In this document: piece after piece, positions 34,445 through 44,100 of the stretch
How the letters are laid out: the number at the start of each line of letters is the position of its first letter
Numbering within the stretch: position 1 is the first letter of the stretch
DNA from: Bradyrhizobium betae
GTDB taxonomy: Bacteria > Pseudomonadota > Alphaproteobacteria > Rhizobiales > Xanthobacteraceae
Direction: 5' to 3'
Length of the DNA: 64,000 bases
Assembly (NCBI RefSeq): GCF_004123905.1
Contig: NZ_MZXW01000035.1
Coordinates: forward strand, 534,802-598,801
Translations under genes and position numbers: made by a program
The notes under the pieces: model-generated
Database searches by the model: none
The model's input: only the letters and a program-made list of their open reading frames with translations
Told to the model about the DNA's origin: nothing

Positions 34445-36400
34445 TCACTCCGCCGCCGCAGGCGCCACGAGGGCGTCCTGGACCGGCGGCGGCTCCCGAT
34501 TGGGGGCCTCGCTACTGTCGGCCATTTGGGCCAGTTTCTCGCGAGCCGCCTCGGCTTCGCGCTGCCTGTTCCACATGCTGGCATAGAGGCCGCCCAGGGC
34601 GAGCAGCTTGGCGTGGGTGCCGCGCTCGGCGATCCGGCCCTGGTCCAGCACGATGATCTCGTCGGCGCCGACGATGGTGGAAAGCCGGTGCGCGATCACC
34701 AAGGAGGTGCGGTTCTTCGCCACGCGCTCGAGCGCGCCCTGGATCTCGTGCTCGGTATGGGTGTCGAGCGCCGAGGTCGCCTCGTCCAGCACCAGGATCG
34801 GCGGTGCCTTCAGCACGGTGCGCGCAATGGCGACGCGCTGCTTCTCGCCGCCGGACAGCTTCAAGCCGCGCTCGCCAACCTGGGTCTCGTAGCCCATCGG
34901 CGCCATGCGGATGAAATGGTCGATCTGCGCCAGCCGTGCCGCCTCCTCGACTTCGGCGTCGGTTGCGTCCCAGCGGCCGTAGCGGATGTTGTAGCGGATG
35001 GTGTCGTTGAACAGCACGGTATCCTGCGGCACCATGCCGATCGAGGCGCGCAGGCTGGCCTGCGTGACCCCGCGGATGTCCTGGCCGTCGATCAAAATCT
35101 TGCCGCCGGAGATGTCATAAAGGCGGAACAGAAGCCGCGACATGGTCGATTTGCCCGCGCCGGAGGGGCCGACGATCGCCACCGTCTTGCCGGCCGGCAC
35201 CTCGAAGCTGATGCCCTTGAGAATCGGCCGTGACGGCTCATAGGCGAAACGCACGTCCTCGAAGCGCACCGTGCCGGCCGAAATCACCAGCGGTTTCGCG
35301 TCGGGCGCGTCCTTGATCTCGGCCTCGCGTCCCAGCACGCCAAACATCTTCTCGATGTCGATGATCGCTTGCTTGATCTCGCGATAGACCATGCCCATGA
35401 AGTTCAGCGGCTGGTAGAGCTGGATCATCATGGCGTTGACCAGCACGAAATCGCCGACCGTGTTGGTGCCGTTGCGCACGCCGATCGCGCACATCAGCAT
35501 GGTCGCGGTCAGCCCCAGCGTGAAGATCACGGCCTGTCCGGTGTTGAGCACCGCGAGCGACGTATAGGCGTGGACGCTCGACTCCTCGTAGCGCGCGACC
35601 GACTTGTCGTAGCGCTGGGCCTCGCGGGTCTCGGCGCTGAAATATTTCACGGTCTCGTAATTGAGCAGCGAATCGATCGCCTTGGTGTTCGCCTCGGTAT
35701 CTGAATCGTTCATCTTGCGACGGATGCCGATCCGCCACTCGGTCGCGATGTAGGTGTAGTACATGTAGACCGCGACCGTGATCAGTGTCGTCAGCACGTA
35801 GCGCCAGTCGAACTGCCAGAGCAGCACGGCCATCAGCAGCGAGACCTCGACGATGGTCGGGATCAGTTGCAGGATCACCATGCGCACGATGACCTCGATG
35901 CCCTCGCGGCCGCGCTCGAGCACACGCGTCAGGCCGCCGGTCTTGCGCTCCAGGTGAAAGCGCAGCGACAGTTCGTGCATGTGGATGAAGGTGATGGTGG
36001 CGAGCTTGCGCACCGCATGCATGGCGACGCGGGCGAAGATGCCGTCGCGCCATTGCGTCAGCACCGCCATCACGATGCGCATCACGCCGTAGCTCGCGGT
36101 CAGCAACAACGGCGAGGCAATCACCCAGAGGTGCCAATTGTCGGCCGCAACCGGCGCGGTGTTGGCGCCGGTCAGCGCATCGGTCGCCCATTTGAAGCTG
36201 AACGGCACGGTCAGCGTGATCAGCTTGGCCGCGAGCAGCAGTACCATCGACCAGACCACGCGCATCTTCAGGTCGAAACGGTCGCCGGGCCAGATATAGG
36301 GCCACAGATGCGCCAGCGTGCCCATCAGGGTCGCCCGCTCGAGCGTCCCGGCTGAGGGATCGGGCGCGTCGGGAACGTCTGGCGAATGGGGTGGGCTCAT
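34445..36400 (-). CDS. ABC transporter, fused permease and ATPase (Atm1/HMT1-like exporter)
   Basis: The protein is 651 residues from the ATG at 36400. Six transmembrane helices occupy about 45-345. The nucleotide-binding domain carries GPSGAGKST (Walker A), LSGGEKQRVAIART (signature), ILVLDEATSALD (Walker B) and AHRLST (switch). The sequence in the membrane domain, for example TDSDTEANTKAIDSLLNYETVKYF-type wording around residue 230, resembles the Atm1/heavy-metal-tolerance group, whose members export glutathione-linked sulfur or metal compounds. It may share a transcript with psd and pssA, since spacing is 81 bases. Confidence 0.87.
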   Translation of the reverse strand: MSPPHSPDVPDAPDPSAGTLERATLMGTLAHLWPYIWPGDRFDLKMRVVWSMVLLLAAKLITLTVPFSFKWATDALTGANTAPVAADNWHLWVIASPLLLTASYGVMRIVMAVLTQWRDGIFARVAMHAVRKLATITFIHMHELSLRFHLERKTGGLTRVLERGREGIEVIVRMVILQLIPTIVEVSLLMAVLLWQFDWRYVLTTLITVAVYMYYTYIATEWRIGIRRKMNDSDTEANTKAIDSLLNYETVKYFSAETREAQRYDKSVARYEESSVHAYTSLAVLNTGQAVIFTLGLTATMLMCAIGVRNGTNTVGDFVLVNAMMIQLYQPLNFMGMVYREIKQAIIDIEKMFGVLGREAEIKDAPDAKPLVISAGTVRFEDVRFAYEPSRPILKGISFEVPAGKTVAIVGPSGAGKSTMSRLLFRLYDISGGKILIDGQDIRGVTQASLRASIGMVPQDTVLFNDTIRYNIRYGRWDATDAEVEEAARLAQIDHFIRMAPMGYETQVGERGLKLSGGEKQRVAIARTVLKAPPILVLDEATSALDTHTEHEIQGALERVAKNRTSLVIAHRLSTIVGADEIIVLDQGRIAERGTHAKLLALGGLYASMWNRQREAEAAREKLAQMADSSEAPNREPPPVQDALVAPAAAE

Positions 36401-36591
36401 CAAGAAACCTAGGGGCCCGCCGGATGCGGGCGCGGGGCGATTTGCGATTTTCGCTCGTCATATAGAAGCTTCCGGCGGCGAGCGCACCCCGCCAGATGGC
36501 GAATCTTTGATTGTTTGTCGCCATTTACCGGTAGATTTCCGGGTAGTCCGAATCACCTGAGGGGCTTGACGCCCCTTCGCTGCAATGCATC

Positions 36592-37206
36592 ATGGCACCA
36601 ATGAGCACGATCAAAACCGTCTGTGTCTATTGCGGCTCCGGCCCCGGAACCAATCCCCGCTTCACCGAAGGCGCCAAGGCGTTCGGCAAGGCCCTCGCCG
36701 AGAACAACATCCGCCTGGTCTATGGCGGCGGCTCGCTCGGCCTGATGGGCTCGGTCGCGACCTCCGTGCTGGATCACGGCGGCACCGTTACCGGCATCAT
36801 TCCCGAATTCCTCCGCAAGCGCGAGAACGCGCTGACCCGCGTGCAGGAGATGATCGTCACCCCCGACATGCACGAGCGCAAGCGGCTGATGTTCGAACGC
36901 TCCGATGCCTTCGTGGCGCTGCCCGGCGGCGTCGGCACGCTGGAAGAGCTGGTGGAGCAGCTGACCTGGAAGCAGCTCGGCCGTCACGCCAAGCCCGTCC
37001 TGCTCGCCAATATCGACAATTTCTGGGAGCCGCTGTTCTCGCTGCTGTCGCATATGCGCCAGACCGAGTTCATCCGCGCCGGCCTTTCGGTCGACATCCT
37101 CAAGGCCGATCGCATCGAGGAGATCCTGCCGAAGCTGAAATCGGCGGTGGCACAGCTCGCTGACGCGGAAAAGCAGCTCGCGCCGGAAGTGGCACGCAAG
37201 CTCTGA
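36592..37206 (+). CDS. LOG family protein (TIGR00730)
   Basis: The protein is 204 residues; ATGs at 36592 and 36601 are both plausible. GGGSLGLMG and the PGGVGTLEE motif with its arginine pair ahead (ERKRLMFERSDAF) are the signatures of LOG proteins, cytokinin riboside 5'-monophosphate phosphoribohydrolases. In bacteria many act more generally on nucleoside monophosphates. In a plant-associated organism cytokinin activation is conceivable, but the sequence alone does not show it. It ends three bases from the convergent VOC gene. Confidence 0.88.
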   Translation: MAPMSTIKTVCVYCGSGPGTNPRFTEGAKAFGKALAENNIRLVYGGGSLGLMGSVATSVLDHGGTVTGIIPEFLRKRENALTRVQEMIVTPDMHERKRLMFERSDAFVALPGGVGTLEELVEQLTWKQLGRHAKPVLLANIDNFWEPLFSLLSHMRQTEFIRAGLSVDILKADRIEEILPKLKSAVAQLADAEKQLAPEVARKL

Positions 37207-37209
37207 CCG

Positions 37210-37587
37210 CTATTCACTCGGAAACGTCACCGCCTCGATCCGGTTGCCGTCGGGATCGGTGACGAAGGCTGCGTAGTAGCGCACACGGTCGTGCGGGCGG
37301 ATACCCGGCGCGCCGTCGGATGCGCCGCCGGCCGCAAGCGCTGCGGCATGAAACGCATCGACTTCGCTGGTCGTCTTTGCCCGCAGGCAGATGTGCACGC
37401 CGCTCTCCGGTGCTACGGGCGGCATGCCTTCGCGCAGATTGATCCAGAATTCCGGATAGGCCTTGCCGAAGCCGACCGTGCGCGGCCGCGTGACGAGGCG
37501 GGTGAGGCCGAGGGCTACGAGCGTGACTTCGTAGAATTTTGCAGAGCGATCGAGATCGCTGACGCCGACGGAGATGTGGTCGATCAT
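37210..37587 (-). CDS. VOC/glyoxalase-fold protein
   Basis: The protein is 125 residues from the ATG at 37587. The opening MIDHISVGVSDLDRSAKFYE and the closing DPDGNRIEAV carry the histidine and glutamate positions of single-module glyoxalase/bleomycin-resistance-fold proteins. Substrate and activity are unknown. Upstream DNA is a palindromic repeat that contains no good promoter, so the start just inside the repeat boundary is the sensible one. Confidence 0.82.
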   Translation of the reverse strand: MIDHISVGVSDLDRSAKFYEVTLVALGLTRLVTRPRTVGFGKAYPEFWINLREGMPPVAPESGVHICLRAKTTSEVDAFHAAALAAGGASDGAPGIRPHDRVRYYAAFVTDPDGNRIEAVTFPSE

Positions 37588-37611
37588 TGTCGCGCTTCCC
37601 TCTCTCCTCCT

Positions 37612-37691
37612 CGTCATTGCGAGCGTCGCGAAGCAATCCAGACTGCCCCCGCAGAAAGATCCTGGATTGCTTCGCTTCGCTCGCAATGACG
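37612..37691. repeat. Palindromic repeat (GTCATTGCGAGCG type)
   Basis: CGTCATTGCGAGCG (37612-37625) and its exact reverse complement (37678-37691) bound an element in which GCGAAGCAATCCAG also pairs with CTGGATTGCTTCG. It is a widespread alphaproteobacterial intergenic repeat. It separates the VOC gene from the end of cimA. Confidence 0.75.
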
Positions 37692-37724
37692 CGTTTGTGG
37701 CGCCGACGCTGCCTACACCGTCCC

Positions 37725-39323
37725 TTACGCCGGTGCGCCCGACTTCACGAGCTTGTAGATCACCGAATCCATCAGCGCCTGGAACGAGGCATCGATGATG
37801 TTCGGGGACACGCCGACCGTGGTCCAGCGATCGCCGGTCTCGTCCTCGCTCTCGATCAGCACGCGCGTCACCGCGCCGGTGCCGCCGTTGAGGATACGCA
37901 CGCGGTAGTCGATCAGCGTCAGGCCCTCGATGTATTTCTGGTATTTTCCGAGATCCTTGCGGAGCGCAACGTCGAGCGCGTTGACCGGGCCGTTGCCTTC
38001 GGCGGCCGAAATCAGATGCTCGCCGGCGACGTCGACCTTGACCACTGCGAGCGCGACCGTGACGCGTTCGCCGTGCGAGTTGTAGCGCTGCTCGACATTG
38101 ACGTCGAACTGCTCGACCTCGAAATAATGCGGCACCTTGCCGAGCGTGCGGCGCGCCAAGAGGTCGAACGAGGCGTTGGCGGATTCATAGGCGTAGCCTT
38201 GCGCCTCGCGCTCCTTCAATTCCTCGACCAGCCGCGTCAGCTTCGGATCGCTCTTCTCATAGGCGATGCCGGCGCGATCGAGCTCGGCGATGACGTTGGA
38301 GCGGCCGGCCTGGTCCGACACCAGCACCTTGCGGTGATTGCCGACCAGCTCCGGCAACACGTGCTCATAGGTCTGCGGATCCTTCAACACGGCGGAGGCG
38401 TGAATGCCGGTCTTGGTGACGAAGGCGCTCTCGCCGACATAGGCCGCATGCCGGTTCGGCACGCGGTTGAGCATGTCGTCCAGCGTGCGCGAGACCTTGA
38501 CCAGCGTTGCCAGCTTCTCTGCCGTGACGCCGATCTCGAAGGCGTCCGAAAACGCCGTCTTCAATTTCAGCGTCGGGATCAGCGAGCAGAGATTGGCGTT
38601 GCCGCAGCGCTCGCCGAGACCGTTCAACGTGCCCTGGATCTGCCGCGCGCCGGCGCGCACCGCGGCGAGCGAATTGGCCACCGCCTGCTCGGTGTCGTTA
38701 TGGGCGTGGATGCCGAGATGATCGCCGGGGATCTGCTTCGTCACCTCGGTGACGATGGCCTCGATCTCATCAGGCATGGTGCCGCCGTTGGTGTCGCACA
38801 GCACCACCCAGCGCGCGCCGGCGTCATAGGCAGCCTTGGCGCAGGCCAACGCAAAACTGGAATCTTCCTTGTAACCGTCGAAAAAATGCTCGCAGTCGAG
38901 CATGACCTCGCGGCCGGCCGCCTTCGCCGCCGCGACGCTGTCGCGGATCGAGGCAAGGTTTTCGTCCCCAGTCGTCTCCAGCGCAACACGTACCTGATAG
39001 GCTGAGGATTTTGCCACGAAGCAGATCGCATCCGCCCTCGCTTCGAGAAGCCCGGCGACGCCGGGATCATTGGAGACCGAGCGCCCGGCCCGGCGCGTCA
39101 TGCCGAAGGCGGTGAAGCGTGCGTGCTTGAGCTTGGGTTTGGTGCCGAAGAACTCGGTGTCGGTCGGATTGGCGCCGGGATAGCCGCCCTCGACATAATC
39201 GATGCCGAGATCGTCGAGCATCGCCGCGATGACCTGCTTGTCGGTCAATGTGAAGTCGACGCCATTGGTCTGCGCCCCGTCGCGCAGCGTGGTATCGAAC
39301 AGATAAAGGCGCTCCTTGCTCAT
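37725..39323 (-). CDS. cimA: (R)-citramalate synthase
   Basis: The protein is 532 residues. LFDTTLRDGAQ at 8-18 is the catalytic/metal motif of the isopropylmalate synthase-homocitrate synthase family, and HAHNDTE carries the metal histidines. A C-terminal LeuA-type regulatory domain starts near 400. Length and sequence fit CimA, which condenses pyruvate and acetyl-CoA to citramalate for threonine-independent isoleucine synthesis. Its ATG overlaps the stop of the acetyltransferase gene by four bases. Confidence 0.9.
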   Translation of the reverse strand: MSKERLYLFDTTLRDGAQTNGVDFTLTDKQVIAAMLDDLGIDYVEGGYPGANPTDTEFFGTKPKLKHARFTAFGMTRRAGRSVSNDPGVAGLLEARADAICFVAKSSAYQVRVALETTGDENLASIRDSVAAAKAAGREVMLDCEHFFDGYKEDSSFALACAKAAYDAGARWVVLCDTNGGTMPDEIEAIVTEVTKQIPGDHLGIHAHNDTEQAVANSLAAVRAGARQIQGTLNGLGERCGNANLCSLIPTLKLKTAFSDAFEIGVTAEKLATLVKVSRTLDDMLNRVPNRHAAYVGESAFVTKTGIHASAVLKDPQTYEHVLPELVGNHRKVLVSDQAGRSNVIAELDRAGIAYEKSDPKLTRLVEELKEREAQGYAYESANASFDLLARRTLGKVPHYFEVEQFDVNVEQRYNSHGERVTVALAVVKVDVAGEHLISAAEGNGPVNALDVALRKDLGKYQKYIEGLTLIDYRVRILNGGTGAVTRVLIESEDETGDRWTTVGVSPNIIDASFQALMDSVIYKLVKSGAPA

Positions 39324-39829
39324 TGCAGCGCTCCCGACGCGGGTCCGGTGCCGAGCGTCTTCTGCATGGTGGTGTTGGCGAGCCACTCGTCGTTGACGGT
39401 GATGCTGTTGCGCTGCATGGCGACATAGCCGCGCTTGGCGAAAAAGCCCTGCGCGGTATCGCTGGCGTCGACCGTCAGCTTTTCCGTACCACGGCCGCCG
39501 GCAAGCTTCTCCAGCGCGTCGACCAGCATCGTCGCGATGCCCTGTCCGCTCACCGCCGGATGAACATAGAGCATGCGAATGTGATCGGCCCCGTGCAGCG
39601 AGGCGAAGCCGACGGGCGAGCCCTCCAGCGTCGCGACCAGCGTCAGGTCCGCCCCGAGCCGCTTGCCGAACTCTTCGCTTTCCGCCGCCTCCATCCAGGC
39701 CTGCTGCTGCGCTTCGTTATAGTCGTCGCCGGTCAGCTCCTCGATGCTTGCTGCAAAGATCGCGGCGAGGATCGGAACGTCGGCCGGCAAAAACGGCCGC
39801 AACGCAGGCTTTGGCAGCGCTTGTGCCAT
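39320..39829 (-). CDS. GNAT family N-acetyltransferase
   Basis: The protein is 169 residues. The acetyl-CoA-binding loop appears as VHPAVSGQGIATMLVDALE near residue 96, following IRMLYV, as in GNAT enzymes. The start overlaps the cysS stop by one base (TGATG) and the end overlaps cimA by four, so it is embedded in a translationally coupled operon. That position suggests a housekeeping rather than accessory job, but the substrate is unknown. Confidence 0.85.
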   Translation of the reverse strand: MAQALPKPALRPFLPADVPILAAIFAASIEELTGDDYNEAQQQAWMEAAESEEFGKRLGADLTLVATLEGSPVGFASLHGADHIRMLYVHPAVSGQGIATMLVDALEKLAGGRGTEKLTVDASDTAQGFFAKRGYVAMQRNSITVNDEWLANTTMQKTLGTGPASGALQ

Positions 39830-41223
39830 CACGCGAGCTCCCATGTCGTCACCGGTTTGCCGTCGGCATCCTTGCCGTCCTTCAGCACGACGCCCTTGGC
39901 GACGAGTTCGTCGCGAATGCGATCGGATTCCTTGAAATCCTTTCGCGCACGCGCAGCCGCGCGCTCCGCGATCAAGCGGTCGATTTCGCCGGCATCGACG
40001 CCAGTGGCCTGCTGTTTGCGACTTTCCCACTGTGCTGCGCTCTCGGAGAAGAAGCCGAGCAGCCGCAATGAGCCCGCCAAGGCGCTCGCATCGCTGTTGC
40101 GCAGGCTATGCAGCGCCGCGATCGCGAGCGACGTGTTGAGGTCATCGAGCAGCGGCTCGACCACGGACGCAGCCGGCTTCCCCGGCGCGACGTCGGCGGC
40201 AACGCGATACCAGTCGTCGAGCGTCCTGGCGCTCTCCTCCAGCGACTTCATGGTCCAGTCGATCGGCGAGCGGTAATGCGTCTTGAGCATGTTCAGACGC
40301 AGCACCTCGCCGGGCCAGTCCTTGAGTAGCTCATGGATGGTGATGAAGTTGCCGACCGACTTCGACATCTTCTCGCTCTCGACCTGCAGGAAGCCATTGT
40401 GCATCCAGTAGTTCGCCATGCGCTCGCGGTGGAAGGCGCAGCAGGTCTGCGCGACCTCGTTCTCATGATGCGGAAACACGAGATCGATGCCGCCACCGTG
40501 GATGTCGAAGTATTCGCCGAGATGCTTCCAGGCCATCGCCGAGCACTCGACGTGCCAGCCCGGACGTCCTTGTGCGGCGATCCCCGCCGGCGACGGCCAT
40601 GACGGCTCGCCCGGCTTGGACGGCTTCCACAGCACGAAATCGGTGTTGCCCTTCTTGTAGGGCGCGACATCGACGCGGGCACCGGCGACCATCTCGTCCA
40701 GCGAGCGATTGGACAGCGCACCATAGCGCGGCAATCCGGCATTGGCCGCGTTCATCGCCTGCGGCGAGAACAGCACGTGGTCCTCGGCGACATAGGCAAA
40801 GCCGCCTTTGACGAGCCGCTCGATGATCTCGCGCATCTCGACGATGTGCTCGGTCGCACGCGGCTCGACGCTCGGCCGCAGCGCGCCAAGCGCATCGACG
40901 TCGGCGTGAAACTGTTGTCCGGTCTGCTCGGTGACCTTGCGGATCGCCTCGTTCAGCGGAAGCCCTGGAAAATCACGCGCGGCACGGTCGTTGATCTTGT
41001 CGTCGACGTCGGTGATGTTGCGGACGTATTTGACATGCGCCTCGCCGTAGATGTGGCGCAGCAGCCGAAACAGCACGTCGAACACGATCACCGGCCGCGC
41101 ATTGCCGATATGGGCGAAGTCATAGACGGTCGGTCCGCAGACATACATGCGGACGTTGTTCGCATCGAGCGGCACGAACGGCCGCTTCTCCCTGGTCAGC
41201 GTATCGTAAAGGCGCAATTCCAT
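39829..41223 (-). CDS. cysS: Cysteinyl-tRNA synthetase
   Basis: The protein is 464 residues. CGPTVYDFAHIGNAR at 29-43 contains the zinc cysteine and the HIGH motif, and KMSKS lies near residue 284; CAFHRERMANYW-type zinc ligands are also present. It charges tRNA-Cys in the cytoplasm. It is the first gene of the coupled cysS-GNAT-cimA run. Confidence 0.96.
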   Translation of the reverse strand: MELRLYDTLTREKRPFVPLDANNVRMYVCGPTVYDFAHIGNARPVIVFDVLFRLLRHIYGEAHVKYVRNITDVDDKINDRAARDFPGLPLNEAIRKVTEQTGQQFHADVDALGALRPSVEPRATEHIVEMREIIERLVKGGFAYVAEDHVLFSPQAMNAANAGLPRYGALSNRSLDEMVAGARVDVAPYKKGNTDFVLWKPSKPGEPSWPSPAGIAAQGRPGWHVECSAMAWKHLGEYFDIHGGGIDLVFPHHENEVAQTCCAFHRERMANYWMHNGFLQVESEKMSKSVGNFITIHELLKDWPGEVLRLNMLKTHYRSPIDWTMKSLEESARTLDDWYRVAADVAPGKPAASVVEPLLDDLNTSLAIAALHSLRNSDASALAGSLRLLGFFSESAAQWESRKQQATGVDAGEIDRLIAERAAARARKDFKESDRIRDELVAKGVVLKDGKDADGKPVTTWELA

Positions 41224-41510
41224 GACAACCCATCCCTCTCGGCCGGGCGTCCAGTGCTCTCAATGGTTTTGAGAAAAGACGGCTCCAGCCAGCGAATCGC
41301 TAGCTCGTAATCTCGCAAATGGTGCAAATGGCGAGGAGACCGTTCATGCGGGAACATATGGGCCACGAGGGGCCCTTGCGTCAAGGGAGCCGCCAAAAAG
41401 CCGTCTGCTGCCCGCAATGCGCAGCCTCCCGCCATGATGGTTCCATTATCCTTAACCTTTTGAGGCCATTCTGGAACTGGCGGTTCCTTCTTTTTGCCCC
41501 CGGTGTTTTC

Positions 41511-41816
41511 ATGCGATCATTGTTCGCGCTCATTTCCTGCGCCTCCATCCTTGCTTCATCCAGCGCATTCGCCGAGACCCGCGTCTTCATCATCGCCAAC
41601 CAGGCGGACGGCTACGGCGTCGACCAGTGCCTGGCCAAGAGCGACAAATGCGGCGCGCAGGCCGCGCGGACCTACTGCCAGTCACGGGATTTTGCCCAGG
41701 CATCGAGCTATCGCCGGGTCGATCCCGACGAAATTACCGGCTCCGTCCCCAAAACCGGCGCAAACTGCTCCCATGGCCATTGCGACGAATATGTCGCAAT
41801 CACCTGCCAGCGCTGA
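41511..41816 (+). CDS. Small cysteine-rich exported protein
   Basis: The protein is 101 residues. MRSLFALISCASILASSSAFAE is a clear signal peptide with an AFA cleavage site. The mature part of about 80 residues contains six cysteines (QCLAKSDKCG, YCQSRDF, NCSHGHCDEY, TCQR), probably forming disulfides in the periplasm. I do not recognise a family. The 287 bases upstream to cysS hold no other gene I can support. Confidence 0.65.
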   Translation: MRSLFALISCASILASSSAFAETRVFIIANQADGYGVDQCLAKSDKCGAQAARTYCQSRDFAQASSYRRVDPDEITGSVPKTGANCSHGHCDEYVAITCQR

Positions 41817-41946
41817 ATTCCCTCGGAGCTGGCGGACCTTAGGACCAGTTTTCGGCCCCTGAAACGACGTGACGATGCCGCAGGAAGCGGCTATGGGAGG
41901 GCGCGCGTCGGCCCCCCAACTCACGCTGGGCCGTGACCTCGCTAGA

Positions 41947-43140
41947 ATGGCGGATATGCCTGAATTTTTGTCTCTCTCCCGTGCCCGCTCGATCCTTGCC
42001 TGCACCGTGCTCCTGAGCACCGTCATGCTCGTCAACGCCGCTTTCGCGCAGGCCGGCCCGCCCGGCCCGCCGCCTCAGCCCGGCCAGAACGGGCTCGGAC
42101 CCAATCCGATGTGCTCGCGGCTGGAAGGCCAGCTCGCCGGGCTCGATCGTGGCGGCGGTGGCGGTGACCCCGCGCGCGAAGACCAGATCCGCCGCTACCA
42201 GGATTCCCAGGCCAAGCAGCAGGCCGAACTCGACCGCGTCACCATGCAGGCCAAGCGCATGGGGTGCGATTCCTCCGGCTTCTTCTCGCTGTTCAACGGC
42301 CAGTCGGCGCAATGCGGTCCAGTCAACACCCAGATCCAGCAGATGCGCGCCAATCTGGATCAGATCACCGGCAACCTCGAGCGCCTGCGCGGCGGCGGCC
42401 CCGGCGGCTTCAGCCCGGAACGCGACAACCAGCGCCGCTCGGTGCTGGCGGCGCTGGCGCAGAACAATTGCGGCCCGCAATATGCCAACGCCGCGCAGTC
42501 GCAAGGCGGCGGCAATTTTCTGACCAATCTGTTCGGCGGCAACAACAACCCGAACAATCCGCAAGGCGGCCCGCCCTCGGATCTCGGCCCGCAATCCGGC
42601 ACCTATCGCACCGTGTGCGTGCGCACCTGCGACGGCGCCTATTTCCCGGTCTCGTTTGCGACGGTCCCCGCGCGCTTCCCCGACGACGAGAAGACCTGCA
42701 AGGCGCTGTGCCCGGCCGCGGAAGCCGTGCTCTACACCCATCGCAATCCCGGCGAGGACATGAACTCGGCGGTCTCGATCGGAGGCCAGCCCTACACGGC
42801 GTTGCCGACCGCATTCAAATTCCGCAGCGAGTTCAACCCGTCCTGCTCCTGCAAGGCGGCGGGCCAGACCTGGGCGGATGCGCTGAAATCAGCCGACGAC
42901 AAGGCCGCCGCCGAGCAGCAGGGCGACATCATCGTCACCGAAGAGAGCGCCAAGAAGATGCAGCAGCAGCGGCTCAACAAGGGCGCGCCTGCGACGACGG
43001 CGAAGAAAGGCGCAGCTCCGGCGCCTGCGACTGCCAGCGCGCCCGCCACCACGCCGCCGGCCGACACCGGCACGGCCGCGACCACCGAGAACAAGCCGAT
43101 CCGCTCGGTCGGACCGACCTTCATCCCACCGAAACAGTAG
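41947..43140 (+). CDS. Exported DUF2865-domain protein
   Basis: The protein is about 397 residues; ATGs at 41947 and 41956 are both possible. A signal peptide ends near VNAAFAQA. The central YRTVCVRTCDGAYFPVSF with nearby cysteines is the hallmark of DUF2865, a periplasmic family of alphaproteobacteria with no known function. A Gln- and Gly-rich region and asparagine repeats (GGNNNPNNPQGG) precede it, and a long Ala/Pro/Thr-rich tail follows, probably disordered. It may span the periplasm or cell wall. Confidence 0.8.
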   Translation: MADMPEFLSLSRARSILACTVLLSTVMLVNAAFAQAGPPGPPPQPGQNGLGPNPMCSRLEGQLAGLDRGGGGGDPAREDQIRRYQDSQAKQQAELDRVTMQAKRMGCDSSGFFSLFNGQSAQCGPVNTQIQQMRANLDQITGNLERLRGGGPGGFSPERDNQRRSVLAALAQNNCGPQYANAAQSQGGGNFLTNLFGGNNNPNNPQGGPPSDLGPQSGTYRTVCVRTCDGAYFPVSFATVPARFPDDEKTCKALCPAAEAVLYTHRNPGEDMNSAVSIGGQPYTALPTAFKFRSEFNPSCSCKAAGQTWADALKSADDKAAAEQQGDIIVTEESAKKMQQQRLNKGAPATTAKKGAAPAPATASAPATTPPADTGTAATTENKPIRSVGPTFIPPKQ

Positions 43141-43191
43141 GTCCGCTGCTAACCGGGCGAAGCCGACCGCAAGGAATCGGCTCGCTCGCCG

Positions 43192-44100
43192 TTACTGCTC
43201 GCCCTCACGGCTCCAAGGAAAGAGATTGGCCGGGAAGTCCGCAGCATAGCGCTTTCCCTTCGGCGGAAGCGGCGTCTCGTCCGGTGGATTCGGATTCGGC
43301 TCGACCACCCTCCGGTAAAGATGCCAGGTGGCATGACCGAGCACCGGCAGGACGACCGCGAGACCGACGAAGAGCGGCAATGAGCCGATCACGAGCAGCG
43401 CCGCGACGGTCAGCCCCCACCCCGCCATCGCAACCGGATTGGCAGCCACCACCCGCAACGACGTGCGGATCGCATCGATCGCCGTCGCATGACGATCAAG
43501 CATCAACGGAAACGATACGACGCTGACGCATAGGGCCGCAACCGCAAACAGGAAGCCGACACCGCAACCGACGATGATGAGCGACCATCCTTCCGGCGTC
43601 GTCAGCACGCGGGTCGCGAAGTCGGGAATGCTGGCAGCCGCCGCGTGACCGAAGATGGTGACATAGATTGCGTTCGCGGCACCAATCCAGATCCCGAACA
43701 GGACGAGCAAGAGCACGCCGAGTTCGAGCATGGCGCCGAAGGACGGTGCACGCAGGACCTTGATCGCGTCCCACGCCGCGACCTCCTCGCCGCGCTCGCG
43801 GCGACGGCTGAGTTCGTAGAGACCGATCGCAGCAAAGGGACCGATCAAGGCAAACCCGGCCGCCAGCGGAAACAGCAGCGGAAGGACCGAATAGCCAAGG
43901 ACCATCCTGAATAGGACGAGACCGAGAACGGGATAAATCAGGCAAACAACGAGTGCGTGACTCGGCATCGCCTGGAAATCTTCCCAGCCCAGGCGGAGCA
44001 CCTCTCTCAGGTCGGACAAGCCGATCTTGCGAATGGGATAAGAGGCCGCCTCACCGAACAGGTGCCGCTTTACGATGTTGTCGGAATAAAGAGTGGCCAT
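43192..44100 (-). CDS. DUF2189 family membrane protein
   Basis: The protein is 302 residues from the ATG at 44100, eight bases after GAGGAGGG. PIRKIGLSDLREVLRLGWEDFQAMPSHAL is the typical opening of DUF2189 proteins, followed by six hydrophobic helices. Members often lie beside haem-copper oxidase genes. Here the gene is divergent from the cytochrome oxidase operon with about 540 bases between. Function is not established; an assembly or membrane role is a guess. Confidence 0.8.
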   Translation of the reverse strand: MATLYSDNIVKRHLFGEAASYPIRKIGLSDLREVLRLGWEDFQAMPSHALVVCLIYPVLGLVLFRMVLGYSVLPLLFPLAAGFALIGPFAAIGLYELSRRRERGEEVAAWDAIKVLRAPSFGAMLELGVLLLVLFGIWIGAANAIYVTIFGHAAAASIPDFATRVLTTPEGWSLIIVGCGVGFLFAVAALCVSVVSFPLMLDRHATAIDAIRTSLRVVAANPVAMAGWGLTVAALLVIGSLPLFVGLAVVLPVLGHATWHLYRRVVEPNPNPPDETPLPPKGKRYAADFPANLFPWSREGEQ

